Part shown: positions 47,301 to 57,989 of the stretch, in pieces | Position numbering within the stretch: the first letter of the stretch is position 1 | How the letters are laid out: the number at the start of each line of letters is the position of its first letter | Position numbers and translations under genes: made by a program | Notes under the pieces: generated by a model | The model's input: the letters and a program-made list of their open reading frames with translations, nothing else | Told to the model about the DNA's origin: nothing | The model's database searches: none | Assembly: GCF_965363235.1 (NCBI RefSeq) | Contig: NC_134847.1 | Coordinates: 63,520,439 to 63,584,438 of the forward strand | Source of the DNA: Mytilus galloprovincialis | Taxonomy: Eukaryota; Mollusca; Bivalvia; Mytilida; Mytilidae | Reading direction: 5' to 3' | Length of the DNA: 64,000 bases

Positions 47301-48258
47301 CTTTGAAGAAGCATAAATCAGAAGATTGGAATGTAAAAGACAAATTGTCTCCATTTTTTGTAGACAAACTGAGAGAAAGTAGTTCCCAGACAAATTTAAG
47401 AAATATAGGTTCGTATTTAAAATTACGCACGTACCTCGTTAGAACACTTTTTATATGATCAAAGTTGGTGTATATTAACAAGAACAAAAACCTTCCTAGA
47501 AACAAGGCATATCCTCAAATTCAAGGGTAGTTGTTGAAATCACTTTGATTAGGCAAACTTAATATTTTATCATAATCAAAATATAGTACATTAATGAATT
47601 CAATGCAATTATATTCAAACCAGTAAACGCCTTACTTATTATTCATAATTAGACATAAATTTCATATAAAGTTTGTGGCAATATCTTTGCTAAAGATGTT
47701 TAACACTGATTTTCTAAAAAGAACTGGCTGACTAAAAACTAACTTTTGCAGATGACATAGTTGATGAGTTAGAAGATTTGATTCACTCTGTGCAGCCAAG
47801 AATGAGATCTCTAATTAGAGATATAGATTCAAGAAAAGGCATGTGTAATCAGTGTACAGTATTCTCCATATAGTTTTAAAGTTAATGATAAAACAATAGT
47901 CATTCAATTTCTTTTTCAAAAGTTTACTATTTGTACGCACTCCCATTGTAAGAACAAGACTACGGTTATGGTTTTAAATTATCTTTATTAAAAAGGAATA
48001 ATATCTACTATGGCTAAACATCACTGAGCTTAATTCTGAAATCGACTATTTCTAACATACTTTGAATATAACTGAAAAAAATATATGCCATAGGATGATA
48101 ATACTAACAACTATAACACGAACAACAAAAAAGGAAGAGTATACTGATTATAGGCCCAAACAACAACCAATCAGATTTAATATCTCTTTTCAGCACGATT
48201 AATTGATGACATAAACGGAAGACCAACTATTCAGTACAAAGACGAAGGTTTCTTGTAA
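36502..48258 (+). CDS. Gene B: NLR-like STAND NTPase with TPRs, 11 coding exons
   Basis: Intact multi-exon gene. Exons: 36502-36952, 37829-37934, 39391-39602, 40907-41022, 41260-41397, 41935-43540, 44633-44850, 46276-46870, 47253-47408, 47752-47838, 48194-48258. The sum is 3,750 nt, 1,249 residues plus stop, with every splice phase consistent. Domains: N-terminal helical domain (1-125), NFVGRE linker near 132, P-loop GLGGMGKT (156-163), Walker B ILMFDNIDD (258-266), ITSR sensor (300-303), CPLAL (359-363), TPR helix pairs about 713-870, Ser-rich region (950-1147), conserved C-terminal module (1200-1249). Known for the family: STAND ATPases with TPR sensors switch by ATP binding and oligomerise. 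It lies about 16.5 kb downstream of paralogue A in the same orientation, a tandem duplication. ATG 36502 is chosen for alignment with gene A. No signal peptide or membrane segment is seen. The effector role is not known. Confidence 0.9.
36953..37828 (+). other. Intron 1 of gene B
   Basis: AT-rich, no repeat or coding sequence recognised. Confidence 0.4.
37829..37934 (+). CDS. Gene B exon 2: P-loop (Walker A)
   Basis: 106 nt between AG at 37827-37828 and GT at 37935. It encodes ILVCGLGGMGKTCLVN, the nucleotide-binding loop with its Lys and Thr. Confidence 0.93.
37935..39390 (+). other. Intron 2 of gene B
   Basis: It holds a stop-free stretch of 142 codons (38290-38718) without domain signature, judged spurious, and the hairpin 39150-39302. 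Confidence 0.45.
39150..39302. repeat. Long hairpin (74/72-nt arms, 7-nt loop)
   Basis: Arms 39150-39223 and 39231-39302 are nearly perfect reverse complements, centred on GCTACGT. It ends 88 nt before gene B exon 3. Fold-back MITE or source of a double-stranded RNA stem. Confidence 0.8.
39391..39602 (+). CDS. Gene B exon 3
   Basis: 212 nt between AG at 39389-39390 and GT at 39603. It encodes REQRSFRHFLRTTINKF and then acidic helices. A long hairpin (39150-39302) ends 88 nt before this exon. Confidence 0.87.
39603..40906 (+). other. Intron 3 of gene B
   Basis: No RT insertion, in contrast to intron 3 of gene A. Two related patches (39850-39990 and 40490-40600) share CAACTCCT and TCGGAAATATTTG words, suggesting a local repeat. 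Confidence 0.4.
40907..41022 (+). CDS. Gene B exon 4: Walker B
   Basis: 116 nt between AG at 40905-40906 and GT at 41023. It encodes QILMFDNIDDVTTNPEEK. The Asp-Asn rather than Asp-Asp pair in the Walker B strand, followed by xDD, is the usual form in TPR-linked NB-ARC proteins. Confidence 0.9.
41260..41397 (+). CDS. Gene B exon 5: ITSR sensor region
   Basis: 138 nt between AG at 41258-41259 and GT at 41398, phase 0 on both ends. It encodes MRIIITSRDNFLL and a helix ending MCTKQ. Confidence 0.9.
41579..41616 (-). ncRNA. Decayed hammerhead motif in intron 5 of gene B
   Basis: The minus strand reads CTGATGA correctly, but stem II is altered and GAAA is interrupted. A piece of a ~345 bp repeat; inactive. 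Confidence 0.35.
41935..43540 (+). CDS. Gene B exon 6: CPLAL motif, helical domain and TPRs
   Basis: 1,606 nt between AG at 41933-41934 and GT at 43541. It encodes CEACPLALRVICDAI (GLPLA-equivalent), a helical domain, and TPR pairs such as NCLGCIYYRLEETPKAIRF and FLANIGACHFRLGKEH. A conserved SLHPLVYKF segment lies between NB-ARC and TPR. Confidence 0.94.
43810..44068 (+). repeat. Short interspersed repeat in intron 6 of gene B
   Basis: It carries AGTGGTTGTCGTTTG, GGGGCCTTTTATAGCTGACT and TTGTCTCATTGGCAATCAT. The most complete copy in the window. Confidence 0.6.
44318..44350. repeat. Poly(T) tract
   Basis: Run of about 33 T before an AG. Length in the assembly may be unreliable. Confidence 0.8.
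44418..44531. repeat. Hairpin (56-nt arms, 2-nt loop)
   Basis: Arms 44418-44473 and 44476-44531, almost perfectly complementary. About 100 nt upstream of gene B exon 7. Confidence 0.8.
44633..44850 (+). CDS. Gene B exon 7
   Basis: 218 nt between AG at 44631-44632 and GT at 44851. It encodes LTAEGVEIYEKLKSML and ends KFYS. A near-perfect inverted repeat (44418-44531) lies about 100 nt upstream of the acceptor. Confidence 0.88.
45860..46080 (-). repeat. Diverged RT-element 3' tail in intron 7 of gene B
   Basis: GAACACGAACCCAACTGAAA and GTGGGTGATTTCTGG correspond to the tail at 4918-4960. No RT ORF. Confidence 0.5.
46276..46870 (+). CDS. Gene B exon 8: Ser-rich disordered region
   Basis: 595 nt between AG at 46274-46275 and GT at 46871. 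It is rich in Ser, Asp and Glu (TDSSSSTKNSSEDSGEGSGD) and ends with a Lys-rich stretch. It shares only short motifs such as DDVFPK with gene A exon 8. Confidence 0.88.
47253..47408 (+). CDS. Gene B exon 9
   Basis: 156 nt between AG at 47251-47252 and GT at 47409. It encodes a polar stretch including KDKLSPFFVDKLRESSSQ. Phases match gene A exon 9 although the sequence has diverged. Confidence 0.78.
47752..47838 (+). CDS. Gene B exon 10: conserved C-terminal helix
   Basis: 87 nt after AG at 47750-47751. It encodes DDIVDELEDLI...QPRMRSLI, clearly the same module as in gene A. The donor is AG then GCATGT, again GC rather than GT. Confidence 0.86.
48194..48258 (+). CDS. Gene B terminal exon 11
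   Basis: 65 nt after AG at 48192-48193 with TAA at 48256-48258. It encodes ARLIDDINGRPTIQYKDEG and two to three more residues. The tail is conserved with gene A. Confidence 0.84.
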
Positions 48259-48607
48259 GTCGGATTCATATATACTTATTGTACACATATGCTTTCACTT
48301 TTAATTAAAAGAAGAAAAAATAGTCAATGCCATTACGTATCGAAAAAGCAACACAAAGATACCAGACTTATGATTTATATACGCCATACGCTCATTTTGT
48401 CTAAGCAAGATGCATAAGGGATACTAGACTGTAAAGGTCAAATGCACATCATGCTCACAGTACGAATATCTAGATAAGAGACCGTCTGTATTTAGTTTTA
48501 AAACATTTTCATTTCCTTTTACATGTTTATACATAAATAGAACTCTGCATGTTTCCTTTAGCGACAAGCATCAAGCAAACGTTTTCTAAGAATGGTATTT
48601 AACAAAA

Positions 48608-48613
48608 AATAAA
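48608..48613 (+). promoter_or_regulatory. Candidate poly(A) signal of gene B
   Basis: AATAAA about 350 nt after the stop codon at 48258. Weak support. Confidence 0.25.
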
Positions 48614-49649
48614 TCACTGAATGCCCGAAAAACTCTGTCTAATTTCAGTGACGATACTGGTTAATTGAATCAGGTGTTGTAAGATAGAAATGGCAGACCA
48701 TCGTTAATGGACGGAATTGTGATCTGAATTTAATATGTCGAGATTATCTAAACTGATTGTATTTTTTGTACTATTGATTGTATTTTTAGAACTATTTATC
48801 ATTTACTAGATAACTTTTTGAAATCTATAATTCCTATAGAATGTTTATTTTTTTATAGATATTATAGCCCCAATTCAAACTATATTGATAACGGACTTCC
48901 GTTTTGAATTGTAGATCAGTATTTTTGCTATTTACTTTTTACCAGATTTTATAATTAAAAGATGTCGCTGAGTTTTCTCTTAAAGATTTTTTGAAGTATG
49001 GTTTATACAATAATGTCAATTTTAACGTTAAAGATTACAGAATTCTTTAAAACTTAAAATAAGCTTCTTAAAAATCTGCTGAATTTAAAATTCTAAGAGT
49101 TAAATCTACAATTACAATTGAACTGCATATTATCTCTGTATGATATAGTAATGTAAAGCAAGATTGAGTCATTTCCTATGAATTCTCTAATCTTATTTGC
49201 AATATTTCTTGTGTGTTTCAATATCAAGAAAGAAGTAATAAACTAGTTACGTTGATGTTAAAAAAAAATTGCAATTGAATATAACTTTTATATGTATTTA
49301 TATCATCAAAGATATTGCGAATGTTTTATATTTAAAAAATGATCTCCGCAAAACAATTTTTACAAAATATTTTTATCCACCTCATTTATTTTTGAATATC
49401 ATTTTTTAATCTCCACAAAAACTGTGTACAAATATTCATATTTATATATTTTAAGTCTTGATAAAAAGATGTCACAAATACTCATTTATCGTATATTCTA
49501 ATTTAATGACAATATTCATTAAAAGTAAATGTATGTGTAGGACACAAAGTTATATAGTACGACACCCTTTAAGTGCGATCGTTATGGTATTGTAGACGTT
49601 AGTAATTTGTATTTCTAAAGTGTGACCCGCTAAATATGTTGTGTCATGT

Positions 49650-49765
49650 GTACTATTGTTTTTCTGTTTGTCTTTTTCATTTTTAGTCATGGCGTTGTCA
49701 GTTTGTTTTAGATTTATGAGTTTGACTGTCCTTTTGGTATCTTTCGTCCCTCTTTTATAAAGTCA
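49650..49765 (+). repeat. Solo RT-element 3' tail, + orientation
   Basis: It reads GCCATGGCGTTGTCAG-like words and ends GGTATCTTTCGTCCCTC, the reverse complement of the tail near 4785. Confidence 0.55.
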
Positions 49766-50392
49766 TAAATCGATTAAGAAACAAAAACAAACAAATACGG
49801 GTTTCACAAACTTAACCCGAGGGGACACATCAACTATACACAGCTACTTTTGCATAGGTACCATTTCTGTACCAAAAATCTGTAGTGCTAGAAATCTACT
49901 TTTAATACTCAGTACTATTTTGTTTCTTTAATTTTATTGTAATAATAGGAACCTGTAATTTATAGTTCTTGATGTGTACTAAAGATTCAAGTACTACAGA
50001 TTTTCACTTGCACCATTTCATTTTCAGCATTTTGAAAGTTTGTCTATTTCAAATATTTTAAAGTTATGATTTTCAAACATGGAATATTGCAATCACTGTC
50101 GGTATTATTTCTGTACCAAAATTTATTAGTACAAATCAAGTACTGTAAAATGCAGGTACTTATTATTACAATAAATTCAAAGTAACAAAATTAACGCAAA
50201 CCATCAGACAAACCAAGTAATAATTGTTTTAATTAATTCAAATAACTGTCACAACCATAGACTTTATTTCATTTGAATCACATGAATTTTAAATTAAGGA
50301 ACATTATATGCAGTGTCCTAGTGTATTTCCAGTGACCGTCACTTACGTACCAAATTTATTGTTTAGAAAATTAGGTTTTAATTTGGCATAGA

Positions 50393-50396
<4 letters not shown>

Positions 50397-50423
<27 letters not shown>
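50397..50423. repeat. Poly(A) tract
   Basis: Run of about 27 A, possibly the end of a retroposed sequence, though no body is recognised upstream. Confidence 0.8.
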
Positions 50424-50428
<5 letters not shown>

Positions 50429-52839
50429 TTCAAGTCATTCCAACATCTTTTAGTCAGATATTACACATTTATGAAAAAATCAAAAAAAAATCATACAAAT
50501 TTCTTGACCCTGAGGGGCGAAAGATACAAGATAGGCAGTCAAATTCAACTCAATAATCTGCTTTCATCTAAAAGATCTCATAATAACAATTAGAAAAACA
50601 CACATGCACTCTGATGCAATTAATCCTTTATTATCATTGTCACGATTATTTTTTTTGTGTATTTTTTATTTCCCATTCATGTAAAAGATAAATATGTAAG
50701 GTAGTGGGGGGAATATTGTTATTGACATCACTGTTTGTGAGTTACATTTGGTGTAATTTAGAACAAATGTTTAGTAAGTAATAAATGATTAACACATATA
50801 ATAAAAAAAAACAATATATGAAATATTTTAAATTCATTCTTTTTTTGAATATTTGAAAATAGACATTTCTTGTCATTCAATAATGTGTGCAAGAATGTAT
50901 TAGGAACGACATCGAAAATTTAATGTAGGATAAAACAAAACATTATTCATATAGTTTTTACACTGACCCCCCCCCCCCTTTACCCCCCTCTTAACTTAAT
51001 TTGGGAAAAATTGATTGACCAATAAGGATATATATAAAATCCATGTCAATCAAACAAAACTTGCAGCAATTTTTACCCCCACCCCCAAACTATTTGAATT
51101 AAGTTTTGCGTTCTTCATTGATTTTTTGATGTCGTCCCTTAATTTTTCAAATTTTGGATATTCTAAAAGTAAACCAAAATAATCTTTGCTTAAGATTATC
51201 ATCATCATACATATAATACACATACTACCTGATGCTTATTTGAAAGAACAAATTCAGATCTCATAGACGAACAGTGTTTTAATACATATACAGGGTGCGT
51301 TATGATGTTTTTAATATATTGGATGGATTTTTCTCATGATATGGTTTTGTAATCGAATATTTCCAAAAAAATAATGCTTTGACATTGTATTGGTGTTAGG
51401 TATGGTATTTTTATGAATGAAATATTATGACGAATCAATGACACTTTGATGAAACATTGATTTTTATTTTGTTTACGATTTAATATGCTTCTTTTTTATA
51501 TTTTGATCTCAAATTTAGTTCCATTCGTTTTATACAGTTTTATAAATATTTATCACAAACAAAATTTCAGTTCACATAACAAAATATGTCTTGGGTCAAT
51601 ATTTACATGTCAACAAAAAACATCGTTAAGACATACCATTATTTACGTTTAATTACATTCATAGCGTTCATTTGATACAATTTTGGTATGCTCTCATTGG
51701 ACATTTAATATTCATAAACAATTCGCCATCAAAAAAAGTAGGCAGCTAATATTTTTATGGGACCGACATTGGTTTTGGAAACAATTATTTATTTGTTTTT
51801 ATATGACTTGACTGTATAATTAAAATATGTATGTAATATGAATATAGAAGTATGAAGTGCATTGATAATGTTATTCGTTAATAATACCTTAATAAAAGTA
51901 TTTTGCATTTTCTTTTTCTTTTTTTCAGCAAAAAATCTTGTCAATATAATGTTATGTTATGCTACTGTCATACAAGTGAGAGGTTAAGCTAGATTCTAAT
52001 CCAGATTTAATCCACCATTTTTTACATAAGGAAATATTTGTACTAATTCAGGAATACGACAGTTGTTTTCCACACGCATGATGTGTTTGATGTTTTGAAT
52101 TATCCATTTGATAAGGGACTTTCTGTTTTGAATTTTCCTTGGAATTCGTTCTTTTTCTATTTTAATTTTTTCAATTGGATTAATTGATTTTTACGTTGTA
52201 TTTCATAGTTTACTTTAATTTATCCGAACAAGCGAAAAATAATTAAACGTGTTGGTCGTTGGTGCTGTTTTTTTTTCCCAATAGGTTTTGTTAATTCCTG
52301 TCGTTGATGTGATTAATTCAAGTAAAAATATTGAGACAGTTGAGAAATGTGAAAAAATTGACGAATGTGTATTGTTTTGAATTTGTAGTCCTTTTAACAA
52401 CAGCATATACCAAAATACAAAATTAATTGTATTTCATGGCATGAAAATAACGTAAAAAAACAGTAAAAAAGTAAAATGGTACAACTGGCATACGAAAAAT
52501 CGACTTTATTATTGACATTAATATACAGAAGCATTTAAATCTAATGAAAATAATTTAGCTTTTTAACACAATATGACACAAATTGAGATCTTTTCCTCGA
52601 TATTGACAGGGATGGACGATTTCAAATTGAATATGTGACATACGTAATGATTTTGATTTTTTAGTTGTCAACATTCCATTTATCCGGCACGTCTATACTT
52701 TCTGCCACATCGTATGGCGTTTACATATTTCAATTGATACATTAAAACCGAGCATATTCATACTCCTAAGTATATAGCGTTTATTTCTATGTTGTGATGT
52801 TTTACACTATTGTTTCAGGTAAGGGCGAAGGTTGATATC

Positions 52840-53310
52840 TATAAGACGTGTCACGGTACTTTTCTATCCCAAATTCATGTATTTAGTTTGTTTCTGTGTG
52901 TGTTACATTTTTAACGTTGTGTCGTTGTTCTCCTCTAATATTTAATGCGTTTCCCTCGGTTTTGTTTTGTGACCCGGATTTGTTTTTTTTGAGTTTTGAA
53001 CATCGGTATACTACTGTTGCCTTTATAAAGCCCGCTAATTTTTATTGTACATGTCCTAAGTCAAGAACCCAATCAAGTGGTTGTCGTTTGTTGGAATGGT
53101 TCATAAGTATTTCCTTTTTTTTAAATAGATAATACCGTTGGTTTTCCTGTTAGAATGGTTTTACACTAGTATTTTTTTTGCCCTTTATAGCTTTGCTGTT
53201 CAGTGTGAGCCAATGCTTCGCGTTGAAGACCGTACTTTGACCTATGATAGTTTACATTTGGATTGAGTGATGTTTCATTGGAACTCATACCATGTCTTCT
53301 AATATCTATA
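52840..53310 (+). repeat. Two adjacent interspersed repeats
   Basis: 52840-53025 resembles 880-1015 (GCGTTTCCCTCGGTTTTG, CATCGGTATACTACTGTTGC). 53040-53305 is a diverged copy of the 43810-44068 family. Confidence 0.5.
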
Positions 53311-54267
53311 TATGGACTTCCTGAGAAGGGTTGTGCGTCTTAGAAGAACGACACTACTCAAATGTACTTAAAATATATGGCTACCATCAAATATTGTTTG
53401 ACAGATATAATAGATCTGAGTCCAAACTCACTAGTAGCCCGTTTTCTTAGATCGTTAAATACCACAATAGTCGTCTCATCTGTAATTTAACTATAGGGCC
53501 CTATTCCTGATTGTGATATTTTGACTGAGTGTGGATGTGCATGGAGAATGATGCTTGTGTGAATTCAGAGCTAAACTTCCATCAGGTCCCGCTATATGAG
53601 TTGATATATTTTCCTTAGTTTTTTGTTTGTTTCCTCGACTTGTCTTTTAATCGATTTATAAGATGTAAACAACGGTAAACTGTTGTTGTTTAACTCAGAA
53701 GAAGTAACTAACCAAAACGTTTAAAAAATTCAGATGTTGATATAAAGGTAAATAATACGTTTAAAGAAATTGCTTATTGATGAAAAAACACCAGATCCTT
53801 GATTAACAATTTGTTCAGATGATTTTTAAAACAAGAAAAATGCAACAATATACAGAGATAGACATAAGAATTAACCATTTGAAATTTAAACATTGTCATA
53901 TGGTATTAGATGATATTAGATGATGTTAGCTTTTTTCAGATCCATCATTTCCACTTGGCAGTGTTTGCTCGTAATTTTAAATTTTGTATAGTTGTTGACA
54001 ATGTATCGAACAGCTGCTGTTAAATATTGGGTCACCCTACTCATAAAAAAACACCCCAAATTACAAACAACAACAAAAAAAAACCCAAAAGACATCACCT
54101 TGGATATCGATAACATCAGTGAAAATGAACAAAACGAACATATCTACTAATACAGAAGTAAACTGATGTTTGAAAATATTCCCTATGGTCAGATGTTTCT
54201 AAAACGGTTTTTTCATCCTTTCGAAACCTGATTTCAAGCACTACTAATGCGGAAATGATTTCGAATC

Positions 54268-54440
54268 AAAAACGAGGGACGAAAGATACCAGAGGGACAG
54301 TCAGACTCATAGATAGAAAATAAACTGACAACGTCATCTCTAAAGAATAGAAAGACAAACAGACAAATAACAGAACAGAAAACAAAACAAAAACTGGGGG
54401 TGATCTCAGGTGCCCCGAAAGGGTAAGCATGAGTGTTATG
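54268..54440 (-). repeat. Solo RT-element 3' tail
   Basis: GGGACGAAAGATACCAGAGG to GGGGTGATCTCAGGTGCCCC, followed directly by another repeat at 54480-54640. Confidence 0.6.
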
Positions 54441-55009
54441 CACCAAATGCACTTAGGGGTTTTGTAAATGAAAATAACACTTATAACATTTTCTACATTT
54501 GAAAATGCCTGTACCAAGTCAGGAATATGACAGTTCTTGTCCATTCTTTTTTTATGTGTTTTGTCATTTGATTTTGCCATGTGATTATGGACTTTCCGAT
54601 AGATTTTCCTCTGAGTTCAGTATTTTTGTGATTTTACTTCTTTTTTTTTAACCCTGACAATGCTCATATTCGTCAGCAACTGCATTGCATTTTTAAAAGC
54701 ATTTTTAATGATTTGTTGTGACCTGAACTTTGTGCGTGTACCCTTTCGTTAGTACAGTTTGAGTTAAAATTGTATGTTTTTAATTCATTACGATGACTTT
54801 ACCTGCATACAATGTGTACTATACATTTTGAATATAAATTGTGTACAAACCTTGCATATTTTAATGAAAAGTTGACTTCACCATCTCATTTAATGAAGAT
54901 TTTCTATTAAAATGGGAATAGTGGATAAAAGTTTCTTGTTGTGGATTATAATCATCATTATTCTGTTAAGACTCAGGCTGATTCTATCAGAAAATCCACT
55001 GAAGAGAAT

Positions 55010-55380
55010 ATTATCAAATGCTGGACTTTTTGATCGACAATATGTTTGTTGAGCTTGGATGATTGATATTCAAACTAACAATAGGTATTATTATGGTTAC
55101 TAAATGTCTGTACCCCTACTGGTCGATTTTTTCTTGTTCAAGTATGAAGAAGAACCTTATAAAAGACAAAAATGAAAAAGCACCTCGCCAAGTTCTTTGA
55201 TTTACTTTCAGATATATTGATAATGCCTTTTTCCTATATAACCTATATTTTAGTCAGTACTTGCATCTCCAGCAAATATGAAATTAAGGATTTTACTGGT
55301 ACTGTTTCTCCTTTTATTTCACAATCCTTATTGTCCGCTTTTACTTTCGTTGTCATGGTCTGATTTTGATGAGGTTAGTA
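55010..55380 (+). pseudogene. Heavily decayed reverse transcriptase relic
   Basis: It resembles the central RT region (FDRQYVC near a FLIDNxF site, then a FRYIDNA-like YIDD remnant at about 55205-55225). Many stops. Confidence 0.4.
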
Positions 55381-56271
55381 TTATACATTTGATACATTTA
55401 TTACACATGGTTATAATTTCATAAAAACAAAAATGATTGGTAAATCAATTGAAATCACCAAAAACAAAGGAGCTAGTAAAACGATTACAATAAATATATA
55501 CAGCTCTGCATTATATGAACCTTTTTAAACCACAGTTGTTTACTTTTAACAATTTAGTTATGCGTTACAACAAACACGCAAGTCAAGAAATAAAGATAAA
55601 ATTGAGAGTTGAGAATTGAGAGCATATGTGTACTCATTTTTTTTAGTTTTATCATAATCAATAAATTCAGCTGGCAGAAAGTATGTAATTTTTGAACATG
55701 AATGAACATGAATGATTAAACATATTATTTATGTTTCTCTTTATGAAAATGGGCTGGTTTCAATTCTGAATAGTTTTTCTAAATTAGGATAACAAAATTG
55801 TGATGTGCTACCTCAGGGCATATTGTTATTGAAAACGTGACATTGTAATGCATATTTAAGGAATATAATCCCCCTTAACAAAACTAAAAATAAAATATAA
55901 ATTGTTTGAATCTTAGTCTTTATTCAAATTATAAATTCCAAACGACATTTAAACACATGAATAGATCGATAAATTAGGGCGATATTTGTCTACTGATGTT
56001 ATAATCTCGTCAATTGATAAAGGAAGTGACAAATCATGGTAAATAAAAACTAACGGAATCGAATGAACTCAAAAAAGGAGCAAGACCGGGTGCATATGTA
56101 GAGTAAGTGATTTATTGTAAACACTGCACTAGTCTATAAATATAATATATGGGTTCTCATATGTTATTGATCTTGACCTTAATACATTAAATACCCAGGT
56201 GAAAACAAGGTAACGGGAAGGTAAATTAACGCATTTTAACTGATCTGTTTTCATATGGTACAATTGTCAGT

Positions 56272-56722
56272 ATGGCTAATAATTTCTCATCTGAAACGCA
56301 ATGTACGGGACCCGAAATATCTAATCTGAGCCCGGTAGATACTGCTATTTACGAACTTAAAGAACATCTGTTAGTAGATGAGGAATTCTCTCAAGAATGG
56401 AAGAAATACTGTCCATTTCATAAAGACGGTAACGACGTGATTGCCAGTATCAATGCAATGCGGACACACACAACAGAAGAAGAAGTACTTCAAGCACTAA
56501 TACTTACAACGGAATCATTAAATCTTCATATTGATTCCGGGACAATCAATATAGCAGACAAGTTTAAAAAATTCAAACACACACTTCAAAAGTGTCTGAA
56601 TGATTTGAAACGTGATCAAGCATATGAAATGAAACATTTTGTTGGCAGAGCAAAGGATATTGAGTCAGTAATGAAAGTATTTTCTAGAGATTTGAGAGAT
56701 TATTATAACATCAATTATATAG
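56272..56722 (+). CDS. Gene C exon 1: third NLR-like paralogue, 5' part only
   Basis: 451 nt from ATG 56272 to GTAAGA at 56723, ending in phase 1 exactly like gene B exon 1. It encodes a helical domain with TTESLNLHIDSGTINIADKF and KHFVGRAKDIESV, which correspond to INLTGYLHYHTELGSVNV and NNFVGREDQIAKI in gene B. The N-terminal half is much more diverged than A versus B. A CAG acceptor at 56268-56270 lies immediately before the ATG, so an upstream 5' UTR exon is likely. No P-loop exon was found in the remaining 7.2 kb. The gene may continue past 64000, or it may have been cut off by the retroelement cluster at 57900-63450. Confidence 0.75.
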
Positions 56723-57492
56723 GTAAGACAAGTAAACGTGTTATATGTCATACTGAAAGACACACAAATGCAAAGGTAAATACTGTCACTGGTGCTTCTT
56801 GTTACGACGAAAATGGTTGCATACACATTTTATACAGGGGTTAGGGGCACTTTTCAAGACTAGATAACTGAAATCACTTGGAGCCTTTTTGATAAAATAA
56901 AACTTGATTCCGAATAATACGTGTACGGTACTTTTTAAAAATTTACCCTCGTAAGTGCTTCGGGTGAACAAAATTCAAGTTATTTTATTTTCTATGAATG
57001 AGTCGAATATTAAGTACATATTCAGGATAGAACACACTATTGCAAGTTCGGTTGAGATACTTTTGTATTTTTAGCTTGTATTCTTTATGCTGTGGTGACC
57101 TGAAAGCAGATATAGATGTTACGGCCTACTTTTGGGTTATCGACAGGACACAACCACCCCATATATAATATTTAAGAAGGATCTATGAGTTTAATGACTG
57201 CGAAGAGTAAATATAAACACTTCTGAATAATTTACCTACAAATATGCAAATATTATGAATAAAATTTGTATTCAGGACTTTAAATAAACTATGCATACTG
57301 TAAACTGTGAATTTATGCTGAGTCATCATATTTAAGGCCCAGGATTCTTTCAATCTTTATGAAATATTTATAAAACTTCATATTTTAGTTGATTTCTTTA
57401 AAATCTGTGAGAGAAAGCAAATTTGGTTTAATTCTGAATGTTCTCGTTTTTCAGCCTATATAGGTTTCATTTCTGTAAATATTGACAATTCC

Positions 57493-57601
57493 ATTCTAGG
57501 ATAAGATTTTATTCAAAACTTCATGGTAAAAGTGGTACAGTTTACGGGTAAAACTGTACCACTTTTACCATGAAGTTTTGAATAAAATCTTATCCTAGAA
57601 T
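57493..57601. repeat. Perfect hairpin (51-nt arms, 7-nt loop)
   Basis: Arms 57493-57543 and 57551-57601 read as exact reverse complements around ACGGGTA. It lies in the presumed first intron of gene C. Confidence 0.85.
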
Positions 57602-57989
57602 TGAAAGTTCATATGCACAACAGATTTTTTCAAAAGTCAAAATATAGGGATGTGGGGCATATTTTTTGACGTTTATACGCCCTGAACTTCTCACATTTTA
57701 AACTAACACTAATTTTCTTAACTACCCCTACCTCGAATAAAAGGTTACCACATATTTCAATATAAAAAAATTGCACATGTATATTTACTGTTAACATTCC
57801 CAAGTTATGTCTCTATGAGATGGAACACAGAGATCATAACTGGGAACCAGTATGTAAACAAAATAAATTTTCTATGAATATTCTAAATCTCCCCAAAAGA
57901 GGCGTGGTTTGAGAAACAGCTGTATTTACAAAGTGCAACCTATACAGTTTGTGAGTTCATTTATATATAATGATGTGTTTGACGGTTTT

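Larger units (their letters stand above)
48259..56270. other. Intergenic region between genes B and C
   Basis: No coding exon recognised. It holds repeat pieces listed separately, a poly(A) run at 50397-50423 and a C-rich patch at 50967-50988. 48650-49630, 51000-52000 and 55400-56260 show nothing recognisable. Confidence 0.55.

Noticed and set aside
50967..50990. C-rich run as a quadruplex-forming control element
   Set aside because: A single C homopolymer with a short second run, no gene nearby; length may be unreliable.
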